Assembly: GCA_900546735.1 (NCBI GenBank)
Contig: URDW01000049.1
Coordinates: forward strand, 1 to 13,289
Direction: 5' to 3'
From: an uncultured Oscillospiraceae bacterium
GTDB taxonomy: Bacteria > Bacillota > Clostridia > Oscillospirales > Acutalibacteraceae
Length of the DNA: 13,289 bases
Shown here: piece by piece, positions 1 through 5,811 of the stretch
Layout: the number at the start of each line of letters is the position of its first letter
Position numbering within the stretch: position 1 is the first letter of the stretch
Position numbers and translations under genes: made by a program
The notes under the pieces: generated by a model
What the model was told of the DNA's origin: nothing
The model's database searches: none
Seen by the model: the letters and a program-made list of their open reading frames with translations, nothing else

Positions 1-38
1 TTAAGTCGTCGGCAGCGTCAGATGTGTATAAGAGACAG
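1..38 (+). other. Nextera/Tn5 sequencing adapter (artefact)
   Basis: Positions 6-38 match the Nextera Read 1 adapter: the TCGTCGGCAGCGTC primer site followed by the 19-bp Tn5 mosaic end finishing in AGAGACAG. Bases 1-5 (TTAAG) precede it and may be the tail of an index or barcode. This is library-preparation sequence, not genome. The real insert starts at about 39, which is one base before a CRISPR repeat, so the array is cut by the fragment end and not by a biological boundary. Confidence 0.97.
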
Positions 39-39
39 G

Positions 40-396
40 ATTATACCATACCAAGAAAAATTAGGGAACTACAATTTATGCTATGCTGATGCTACAAGGA
101 GGCGAATTATACCATACCAAGAAAAATTAGGGAACTACAATCTCATCAGATAATCGAGTGCAGCTTGGCCGATTATACCATACCAAGAAAAATTAGGGAA
201 CTACAATGCTATTCTTTTATCTATCGCTATACCGGCTATTATACCATACCAAGAAAAATTAGGGAACTACAATCTTTTCCTGCTCGGCAGACGCGATTTG
301 CAATTATACCATACCAAGAAAAATTAGGGAACTACAATAACAACCATTTAAAAACGCTTTTTTATGTATTATACCATACCAAGAAAAATTAGGGAA
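40..396 (-). CRISPR. CRISPR array, type II-C-like repeat, left end truncated
   Basis: Five identical 36-bp repeats lie at 40-75, 106-141, 172-207, 238-273 and 303-338. A sixth at 368-396 matches only the first 29 bp and then diverges. On the plus strand the repeat begins ATTATACCATACC and ends GGGAACTACAAT. The spacers are 30, 30, 30, 29 and 29 bp (76-105, 142-171, 208-237, 274-302, 339-367) and all differ. The ATT-TACCATA start, A-rich middle and AGGGA-CTA end resemble the Campylobacter jejuni type II-C repeat. Read on the minus strand it begins ATTGTAG-TCCC, like Neisseria repeats, and ends in TGGTATAAT. The minus strand is therefore the likely crRNA sense, by inference. No cas gene, tracrRNA or anti-repeat was found in the window, so the subtype rests on repeat sequence and spacer length alone. 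Confidence 0.96.
368..376 (-). promoter_or_regulatory. Extended -10 promoter inside the terminal repeat
   Basis: On the minus strand this segment reads TGGTATAAT, a perfect extended -10 (TGn-TATAAT). The same element closes every repeat, at 40-48, 106-114, 172-180, 238-246 and 303-311. In Neisseria and Campylobacter type II-C arrays such repeat-borne extended -10 elements start transcription a few bases inside each following spacer. The copy listed here is the one kept by the truncated repeat and would drive the spacer at 339-367. No matching -35 hexamer is needed for this promoter class and none is obvious. Confidence 0.6.
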
Positions 397-400
397 TATC

Positions 401-607
401 TCAATATTGTATATCCGTATGCAAAGTGCAAAATCCCAGATCGTACACGGTTTTGCCACGCGCAATACACGTGTGGACCATGGCCAGCAATTCCTGCTCT
501 GTTCTCGAAAGCGCCAATGGAATCGTTGGGAAAGCTTCGCCAAATTCTTTTTCGTAAAGCGCAAAAGCGTTGCACAGCGTGGTTTGCACGTCTTTCCTCT
601 CTTTCAT
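401..607 (-). CDS. Small protein of unknown function (68 aa)
   Basis: I do not recognise this family. The ORF starts at ATG 605-607, 8 nt after the stop of the upstream small ORF, and ends in TGA at 401-403, 4 nt from the last CRISPR repeat. The predicted protein is soluble, starts MKERKDVQTT and has a helix-prone middle (LYEKEFGEAF, then RTEQELLAMVHTC). No Shine-Dalgarno sequence precedes the ATG, so expression would depend on translational coupling to the 616-822 gene. Overlapping ORFs in other frames are arginine-rich and less protein-like. The close spacing and balanced composition support a real gene, but its short length and missing RBS leave doubt. Confidence 0.5.
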   Translation of the reverse strand: MKERKDVQTTLCNAFALYEKEFGEAFPTIPLALSRTEQELLAMVHTCIARGKTVYDLGFCTLHTDIQY

Positions 608-615
608 ACGGCCGC

Positions 616-822
616 TTATTTATAGCGTTTGATGGCCTGGGCGGCCTCTTTTTTTGTTTTGGCGGCCATCTGGTCGCGCTGGATCAGATCCATTTTGGAC
701 ACGCCGCCGTGCTTAGTAAAAAGGTCGGGGGTGCTTGTGTCGTTGCACAGCATGATGAAAAAGTCTTTGAACTGCACAATAAACCAAGCGAGAATCACGC
801 CAACAATAATGATGACCCACAT
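616..822 (-). CDS. Small single-pass membrane protein (68 aa)
   Basis: The start at ATG 820-822 is set by a strong Shine-Dalgarno (AAGGAGAT on the minus strand, about 831-838) with about 8 nt spacing. The longer upstream extension of this frame has no RBS. The protein opens with a hydrophobic helix (VIIIVGVILAWFIV, residues 3-16) followed by FKDFFIML. It ends in a charged, Lys-rich soluble tail (MAAKTKKEAAQAIKRYK), which the positive-inside rule places in the cytoplasm. I see no recognised domain. It is followed 8 nt later by the 401-607 ORF and appears to form a two-gene unit with it. Confidence 0.72.
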   Translation of the reverse strand: MWVIIIVGVILAWFIVQFKDFFIMLCNDTSTPDLFTKHGGVSKMDLIQRDQMAAKTKKEAAQAIKRYK

Positions 823-877
823 AACAAAAATCTCCTTTAAGTAACGTATTCGCCGGGGAACTTCCCTTGACAGCTTC

Positions 878-906
878 AGGATAACACGACTGGCGGCGCA
901 AAGCAA
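878..906 (-). promoter_or_regulatory. Candidate promoter of the small minus-strand genes
   Basis: On the minus strand a TTGCTT -35 (901-906) is followed after 17 bp by TATCCT (878-883), with an upstream TGT giving an extended -10. The predicted start is near 871, about 50 nt before the ATG at 822. A perfect TATAAT also lies at 928-933 (minus) but lacks a credible -35. Either could serve. Confidence 0.4.
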
Positions 907-1037
907 TGGCAAATTGTTTTTGGTGCAATTATATGTACTATCGCAAAATACACGCTCCGGGAAAGCCGCAACGGCGCCTTGCAGGGCGGCGTGCAAACGC
1001 AGCGTGCGAAAATAAGCGGGCAAAATGCACAATTCGC

Positions 1038-1066
1038 TTGATTATAAGGCCGATTTTCGATATAAT
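1038..1066 (+). promoter_or_regulatory. Sigma-A-type promoter of the Nudix/GH27 unit
   Basis: TTGATT at 1038-1043 and a perfect TATAAT at 1061-1066 are separated by exactly 17 bp. Transcription would start near 1073, leaving a leader of about 30 nt before the ATG at 1104. This is one of the two best promoters in the window by consensus match. Confidence 0.8.
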
Positions 1067-1103
1067 AGCAGTATATTGTAATCATTGACTCGGTGGTGAA
1101 ACT

Positions 1104-1817
1104 ATGCTTGGCAAATACGCAAGAGTCAGGATTACCGACCCGATAGGTTCAACAGGCACCGACGGCAAGACCTATCCGCTGAATTTCGGCACCGTGATCG
1201 GAAAAGAAAATCAAACGGCGTTTGTCATGGGGATCGATCACCCCGTGAAGAACTTTGACGGTCGCGTGATCGCGACACTTTCCAACAAAAAAGGACGGCG
1301 CATCTGGATCGTAGCGCCGAAAAGCTCCCGATACATCATCAACGACATTGCAAAATACATCGACACCAAAAAGCGCTTTCGCGGCTACCGGCTGGAATGC
1401 CTGTATGAAAGCAGCTGCGGCGCCGTTGTTTTTCGCGATATCAAAGGCGAGGTACGCTACCTGCTCATCAAAAACAAGCGTTCCTCCAACTGGGGCTTTC
1501 CGAAAGGCCACATTGAGCCCGGTGAAACCAAGCACCAAACCGCTGCGCGCGAGGTGCTGGAAGAGACCGGGCTGCACATCCGTTTTATAGACGGGTTTGA
1601 AATGGTCTCGAAATACAAGATCCAAAACCGCATTGAAAAGCAGGTGTCCATTTTTATCGGCACAACAGACGACACGACCACAAAGATCCAGAAAGAGGAG
1701 ATCGAGGACTACATCTGGCTGACCGAGGACCGTGCGCTGTCGCTGCTGCGCTTTGACAACGACAAAGAGATTTTGCAGGGCGCCCACACTTTTTTAAACG
1801 AACACAACTATATATAA
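1104..1817 (+). CDS. Nudix hydrolase with an N-terminal extra domain
   Basis: This 237-aa protein carries a complete Nudix box at residues 135-157 (G-x5-E-x7-REV-x-EE-x-GL, within GHIEPGETKHQTAAREVLEE), the Mg-binding helix that cleaves nucleoside diphosphates linked to another moiety. GFPKGH just before the box and the late IEDYIWL segment are typical of the MutT/Ap4A hydrolase branch. Residues 1-100 form a separate conserved block (NFGTVIG, MGIDHPV, FDGRV, WIVAPKSSRYI) found ahead of Nudix domains in Clostridia. I recall such proteins being annotated as inorganic pyrophosphatase-like, but the substrate cannot be read from sequence. The ATG follows a GGTGGTGA-type RBS. The GH27 gene starts 68 nt downstream on the same strand, so the two are probably cotranscribed. 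The protein has no signal peptide and is presumably cytoplasmic. Confidence 0.92.
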   Translation: MLGKYARVRITDPIGSTGTDGKTYPLNFGTVIGKENQTAFVMGIDHPVKNFDGRVIATLSNKKGRRIWIVAPKSSRYIINDIAKYIDTKKRFRGYRLECLYESSCGAVVFRDIKGEVRYLLIKNKRSSNWGFPKGHIEPGETKHQTAAREVLEETGLHIRFIDGFEMVSKYKIQNRIEKQVSIFIGTTDDTTTKIQKEEIEDYIWLTEDRALSLLRFDNDKEILQGAHTFLNEHNYI

Positions 1818-1855
1818 CGCCGCCGCAACCGGCGGTGCACTGCGGCGCTGCCGCA
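1818..1855 (+). other. Two tandem hairpins between Nudix and GH27 genes
   Basis: The first hairpin has an 8-bp stem (1818-1825 with 1830-1837, one G-U pair) and a CAAC loop. The second has a 6-bp stem (TGCGGC 1841-1846 with GCCGCA 1850-1855) and a GCT loop. Neither is followed by a T-tract, so they are not ordinary intrinsic terminators. They may protect mRNA ends or attenuate transcription between the two genes. Confidence 0.45.
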
Positions 1856-1885
1856 ATAAACTGCATAAAGTAAGGAGATTATGTG

Positions 1886-4030
1886 ATGATTGCTTTGATC
1901 ATTTTGCTCGCCGTGATCGCCGTGGCCCTCATTTGGTTCGTGGCGTGGTTTTTCTCGTGCAAGGCAAGCGGCCGCTGCCCGCTTTGCGTGCTGAAACAGT
2001 ACACCAGGCCGGTGCAGATGACGATCGACCCCGAAGAGGACGAGGACTACAGCAACGGCACTGCCCTGACCCCGCCGATGGGCTGGTCAAGCTGGAACAC
2101 CTTTCGCCAGAACATTGACGAAGAGCTGATCTACGACACGGCCAAAGCCATGAAAGACAGCGGCCTGGCCGACTGCGGCTACAACTTCATCAACCTGGAC
2201 GACTGCTGGCAGAGCTCCGGCCGCGACAAGGACGGTATGCTGCAGCACGACCTGACCAACTTCCGCCACGGCATCCGCGACCTGGTGACCAAAATCAACG
2301 CGCTTGGGCTGAAGGTCGGCATTTATTCCTCCAACGGCGCCTACACCTGCGAGGACCTGCCCGCCAGCCTGGGCAACGAACTGCTTGATGCGCGCACGTT
2401 TGCCAGCTGGGGCTGCGAGCTGCTGAAGTACGACTTTTGCCACAATGAGATCATCCGCGGCAACGCGCCGCTGGTGACCTCGCTGGCCTTTGCCCGCCCC
2501 GGCGAAAAAGACTTTGTGAAGCTGACGGCGGACGACGCGGCCTTTACCGGCATGGCGCGCAAAACCCCGTACAAGGACGTGCCCGAAGGCTCCTACATCT
2601 CTTACCTGAACCACGGCGCCGGACAGGCCAGCTTTTCCTTTGAGGTGACGACCGGCGGCAAGCATGTGCTGACCATCAACTACCACAAGGTACTGATGCA
2701 CCAGACCCTGTACCTGCAGGTCAAGATCAACGGCCGTCTGTACGAAGCGGACTTTCCGAAAAAAGCCAACGCCTTTTCAAAAACCTCGCGCCTGCAGCTG
2801 ATGGTAGAGCTGCAGGAGGGCATGAACACCGTGACCATCTGCAACCCGGTGGCCACGCGCGCCGACTCCGCCTATGTGCAGTACCGCCGCATGGGCGCCG
2901 CGCTGAAAGAAGCCTCCAAGGAATGGGCCGCGTTCACCAAGCAGCCTGAAAAGCCCATTACATTCAGCATCTGCGAATGGGGCACCAACTTCCCCTGGCG
3001 CTGGGGCCGCAAAGCCGGCAACCTGTGGCGCACCACGCCCGACATCAACGCCAGCTGGGCAAGCATCCGCGGCATTTACGAGCACAATGTGCGGCTTTAT
3101 AAATACGCCGGACCCGGCGCCTGGAACGACCCCGACATGCTGGAAGTCGGCAACGGCCGCCTGACCTACGACGAAAACAAAGCGCACTTCTCGCTGTGGT
3201 GCATGATGGCTGCGCCGCTGATCCTCGGCAACGACATCCGCCAGTTTGTACAGGGCGGCCGCCCGGTCGAAAGCGACGTGCTGAAAATCGTGACGAACAA
3301 AGCCATGATCAATGTGGACCAGGACGCGCTCGGCAAACAGGCCAAACGCATCAAAACCGGCGCGGCGGCCGACATTTTGGCCAAGCCGCTTGCAGACGGC
3401 GCCGTTGTCCTTTGCTTCTTCAACAAAACGAAAAAGGCAAAAAGCTTTACGTTTAACATTGACAGCCTGTGTGCCGACGAGTACCTGAACTTTGCGAAAA
3501 GCGAAGGCACCTACAAAATGGAAGATCTGTGGGACGGCGGCGAAACGACCGGCCGCACCGTGACATGCACGGCAAACGGCCACGGTGTTTGCGTGCTGAA
3601 GATCAGCGCCTGTGCCGAAGAAAAAACCGAACCGGCGGCCTTTGCCGAAGCGCAGCCTGCACCGGCGCCTGAAGCCCGACCCGAGGCGGCAGACGCGGCG
3701 GGAACGATAAAAGAAACGCCGGCTGCGGCCGAACCGACTGAGTCCGAGCGCTCCGCCGCCGATTTTGAACGCACGGCAGACTTTGCGGCAGGCCCCGTGT
3801 TCAGCTTCCGCGAAGAGTCGGTGGACGCGCCGGCGCCCGAAACGCAGGAAGAGAGCTTGCCGCTGGAAAAGCACGACGCGCCCGCCGTGGACATGTCGGC
3901 CATTTTTGACGCACCCTCCGGCGAAGACAACGCCCAGAGCAAAACGCCAGAAACGCCGCAGGGGGCCGTGCCGAAAGCGGAATCGGCTGCTGAAGATACG
4001 CCGGAGCAGGCGAAAAAAACGGCCGAATAA
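1886..4030 (+). CDS. Membrane-anchored GH27 alpha-galactosidase
   Basis: This glycoside hydrolase family 27 enzyme removes terminal alpha-galactose (melibiose, raffinose-type sugars, galactomannan). ATG 1886 is chosen over GTG 1883 because AAGGAGA (1872-1878) then sits at optimal spacing, giving 714 aa. Residues 2-24 form a transmembrane helix, followed by a C-x6-C-x2-C segment (CKASGRCPLC). The (beta/alpha)8 barrel starts at PPMGWSSWN (about 63-71). The sugar-binding DDCW is near 105-108, the nucleophile Asp lies in LKYDFC (D183) and the acid/base Asp in WRTTPDI (D386), followed by WNDPDMLEVGN. About 200 residues separate the two catalytic Asp, against about 55-60 in standard GH27. The extra part (about 205-340) is beta-rich (GKHVLTINY, LQVKING, GMNTVTICNP) and looks like a CBM6/35-type module. 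A beta-sandwich follows, then a 130-residue Ala/Pro/Glu-rich tail. The post-helix charges (K26, R30, K37, R41) suggest a cytoplasm-facing enzyme. Confidence 0.93.
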   Translation: MIALIILLAVIAVALIWFVAWFFSCKASGRCPLCVLKQYTRPVQMTIDPEEDEDYSNGTALTPPMGWSSWNTFRQNIDEELIYDTAKAMKDSGLADCGYNFINLDDCWQSSGRDKDGMLQHDLTNFRHGIRDLVTKINALGLKVGIYSSNGAYTCEDLPASLGNELLDARTFASWGCELLKYDFCHNEIIRGNAPLVTSLAFARPGEKDFVKLTADDAAFTGMARKTPYKDVPEGSYISYLNHGAGQASFSFEVTTGGKHVLTINYHKVLMHQTLYLQVKINGRLYEADFPKKANAFSKTSRLQLMVELQEGMNTVTICNPVATRADSAYVQYRRMGAALKEASKEWAAFTKQPEKPITFSICEWGTNFPWRWGRKAGNLWRTTPDINASWASIRGIYEHNVRLYKYAGPGAWNDPDMLEVGNGRLTYDENKAHFSLWCMMAAPLILGNDIRQFVQGGRPVESDVLKIVTNKAMINVDQDALGKQAKRIKTGAAADILAKPLADGAVVLCFFNKTKKAKSFTFNIDSLCADEYLNFAKSEGTYKMEDLWDGGETTGRTVTCTANGHGVCVLKISACAEEKTEPAAFAEAQPAPAPEARPEAADAAGTIKETPAAAEPTESERSAADFERTADFAAGPVFSFREESVDAPAPETQEESLPLEKHDAPAVDMSAIFDAPSGEDNAQSKTPETPQGAVPKAESAAEDTPEQAKKTAE

Positions 4031-4096
4031 CCGGAAGAAACCGTTTGTACCGGCGCAGCTGTTTTAAAGGACAACTGCACTGCGGCAAATTACAGC

Positions 4097-4130
4097 AAAA
4101 ACCGCCGGCACAAATTGTGCCGGCGGTTTT
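4097..4130 (+). terminator. Rho-independent terminator after GH27
   Basis: A perfect 12-bp stem (4101-4112 pairing with 4116-4127) with an AAT loop is flanked by AAAA on the left and TTTT on the right, extending the stem to about 15 bp. It lies 70 nt after the GH27 stop. The symmetric A and T tracts could also stop transcription coming from the other side, although no gene ends there. Confidence 0.9.
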
Positions 4131-4417
4131 ATGCGTCTGACAGAGTCTTTTGAATTTCGCAGCGGATGCGGCAAACACCCGCGCGGCGTGAGCAGGCCGC
4201 AAAGATTTTCTGCCAACAAATTGCCGTTTCAGGCAAGCACATCTGCACAGGGCAGAACGAGCCTTTCTAAACGTATAGTAACCAAAAATCCAAAAATTGT
4301 TACAAATTTTTTTAATTACACAGAAAATTCTGCCGCCTGGCGCAAACAGCAGCGAACCGGGATGCGGAAAAAGGATCAAAACAGCCCGCGCCTGGGCGTG
4401 ATGAAAGGACGAGACAG
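4131..4417. other. Intergenic stretch without a supported gene
   Basis: This non-coding stretch lies between the GH27 terminator and the next start codon. An open frame crosses it on the plus strand, but it lacks an RBS, overlaps the next gene in another frame and has arginine-rich, low-likelihood composition. A marked AT-rich island at 4270-4325 contains the palindromic arms AAAATT-GTTACA-AATTTT, and a small hairpin TTGCC-GTTTCA-GGCAA lies at 4221-4236. The AT island is the natural place for the promoter or an operator of the 4418 gene, but I found no convincing -35/-10 pair. Confidence 0.5.
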
Positions 4418-4858
4418 ATGTTCAGCAATTTCAAACCATTCATTGTATACATTGTAAGCTGGTGCATTTACGTTGTGCCGGGCTTTTTTGACGGGCTTTC
4501 GGGGCTGGAGCAGCTGATGCTGCTGACCACCCTGGTGTACGCGGCCGGCGCCGTGCTTTGCGGCTATTTTACAAACTGGCGGCGCGGTCTGGTCGGGCTG
4601 ATCTTTTACATATTTATGCTGGTGATCGGCCCGGTTCTCAACACCTTTGCCGGATCGCTCGGCGCCCCGGCCGGTGCTACGACCATTTTGTCGCAGATCG
4701 GCGCATACTGCAATCTGTTTTTTGCCGGTTACAACGTGTTTGACACGGCGCCGTTTTATGTGCGCTACATCTACAGCCTGGTGGTGCCGCTCGTGTTTTT
4801 GGGGCTGGGCGCGTTTCTGGCCAGCAAAAATGCCAAGCGCCGTGCCAAAAACGGTTAA
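4418..4858 (+). CDS. Small polytopic membrane protein, unknown function
   Basis: This 146-aa hydrophobic protein has about four transmembrane segments: roughly residues 7-23 (FIVYIVSWCIYVVPGFF), 31-52, 57-75 (LVGLIFYIFMLVIGPVL) and 117-133 (YSLVVPLVFLGLGAFLA). Lysine/arginine-rich ends at the C-terminus (SKNAKRRAKNG) and a cytoplasmic WRRG loop fit the positive-inside rule. The start at 4418 has an AAAGGA Shine-Dalgarno 8 nt upstream. I do not recognise a family or any catalytic motif. It lies 91 nt before the SDR gene on the same strand, and no terminator separates them. Confidence 0.82.
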   Translation: MFSNFKPFIVYIVSWCIYVVPGFFDGLSGLEQLMLLTTLVYAAGAVLCGYFTNWRRGLVGLIFYIFMLVIGPVLNTFAGSLGAPAGATTILSQIGAYCNLFFAGYNVFDTAPFYVRYIYSLVVPLVFLGLGAFLASKNAKRRAKNG

Positions 4859-4949
4859 AATGCAGTTTCAAGCAATAAACAAACGGTCGGTGGCTATACT
4901 GGACATAAACCAATAAATACCCGTCAATTCGGGAACAGGAGGAGAATTT

Positions 4950-5726
4950 ATGGTTGCGGTGATTACGGGCGCATCCGGCGGAATCGGCCGGGAAACAGCG
5001 CGGGTGCTGCTGCAAAAAGGCTGGCAGGTGATCTGCCTGCAGCGACACGACTGCGACGTGAAGGGCGCCCAAAACATAAAATGCGACATTACAAAGCAAG
5101 CCGAGATCGACGCGGCGTTCGCAAAAATCGACCAAATCGACCTACTGATCAACAACGCCGGGTTCGGCGTTTCCGGCTGCGTGGAGTACACGGACATGCG
5201 CGAGATCCGCGCGCAGTTTGAGCTGAACTTTTTTGCCCACATTGCCGTAACAAGAGCCGCCCTGCCGAAGCTGCGCGAAAGCCGGGGGAGGATCGTGTTT
5301 ATATCCTCTGCAGCGTCTGTTTTTTCGATTCCGTTCCAGTCGTTTTACTCGGCGACAAAAGCCGCGCAGGAGGCCGTGTCGTTTGCGCTTTTAAACGAGT
5401 TGAAACCGTTTGGCATTTCCGCTTGCGCCATCCGTTTGGGCGACGTAAAAACGGGCTTTACAGCCGCGCGCCAAAAAGATTTTGCCGGCGACGACATTTA
5501 CGGCGGCGCGATCGCACGCAGTGTTGCCGTTATGGAAAGCGACGAAACAAACGGCATGCGCCCCGAATACGTTGCGCAGCAAATCGTTCGGATCGCGCAG
5601 AAAAAGCGCCTGCCCGCCGTGGCGACGGTGGGCGGCAAATACAAAGTGTTTTGCCTTTTGCAAAAGGTTTTGCCCGCCGGGCTTGTCAACAAGATCGTGG
5701 GCATGATGTATATGCCCAAAAAGTAA
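4950..5726 (+). CDS. Short-chain dehydrogenase/reductase (SDR family)
   Basis: This 258-aa classical SDR is an NAD(P)-dependent oxidoreductase with a Rossmann fold. The cofactor motif TGASGGIG is at residues 6-13, NNAG at 68-71 and the structural Asn at 93 (FELNFF). The catalytic Ser120 lies in FISS, with Tyr133 and Lys137 in YSATK. The Ser-Tyr spacing of 13 and the Y-x3-K signature are canonical, so an active enzyme is expected. The start is fixed by a very strong AGGAGGAG RBS ending about 7 nt upstream. The substrate cannot be inferred. The C-terminus (about 215-258) is hydrophobic, as in SDRs that act on lipids or sterols, but that is weak evidence. A TATACT -10-like element at 4895-4900 may give it its own promoter, though no good -35 is seen. 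The gene converges on PPDK across a shared terminator. Confidence 0.93.
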   Translation: MVAVITGASGGIGRETARVLLQKGWQVICLQRHDCDVKGAQNIKCDITKQAEIDAAFAKIDQIDLLINNAGFGVSGCVEYTDMREIRAQFELNFFAHIAVTRAALPKLRESRGRIVFISSAASVFSIPFQSFYSATKAAQEAVSFALLNELKPFGISACAIRLGDVKTGFTAARQKDFAGDDIYGGAIARSVAVMESDETNGMRPEYVAQQIVRIAQKKRLPAVATVGGKYKVFCLLQKVLPAGLVNKIVGMMYMPKK

Positions 5727-5769
5727 AATGTGAAAAAGCCAGCTACCTTTACAGCAAGTTAAGCATAAC

Positions 5770-5800
5770 AAAAAGGCGCACCAGACGGTGCGCCTTTTTT
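5770..5800. terminator. Bidirectional terminator between SDR and PPDK
   Basis: A perfect 13-bp inverted repeat (5770-5782 with 5787-5799, core GGCGCACC/GGTGCGCC) with a 4-nt loop carries A5 on one side and T6 on the other. It therefore has a T-tract on both strands and serves the convergent SDR (plus) and PPDK (minus) genes, whose stops lie 43 nt and 12 nt away. Confidence 0.95.
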
Positions 5801-5811
5801 ATCGCTTGAAC

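Noticed and set aside
165..392. A 75-codon open frame with repeated YTIPRKIRELQ peptide
   Set aside because: The repeated peptide is simply the translation of the CRISPR repeats; spacer length keeps the frame open by chance.
364..840. A 158-codon plus-strand open frame
   Set aside because: It starts inside a CRISPR repeat, overlaps both small minus-strand genes and has no RBS, whereas the opposing 616-822 gene has a strong one.
40..1000. Possible tracrRNA or cas gene beside the array
   Set aside because: I looked for a second copy of the repeat end (ATTGTAGTTCCC or its complement) and for Cas motifs on both strands and saw none; they are presumably beyond the left contig end or elsewhere in the genome.
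1149..1787. A 212-codon minus-strand open frame opposite the Nudix gene
   Set aside because: Antisense shadow; the plus strand has a complete Nudix box and a consensus promoter.
2777..3874. A 365-codon minus-strand open frame within GH27
   Set aside because: Antisense shadow of the alpha-galactosidase coding sequence; phenylalanine/arginine-rich and without a start signal.
4131..4457. A 108-codon plus-strand open frame between GH27 and the membrane protein gene
   Set aside because: It begins at the edge of a terminator hairpin, has no Shine-Dalgarno and overlaps the start of the better-supported 4418-4858 gene in another frame.
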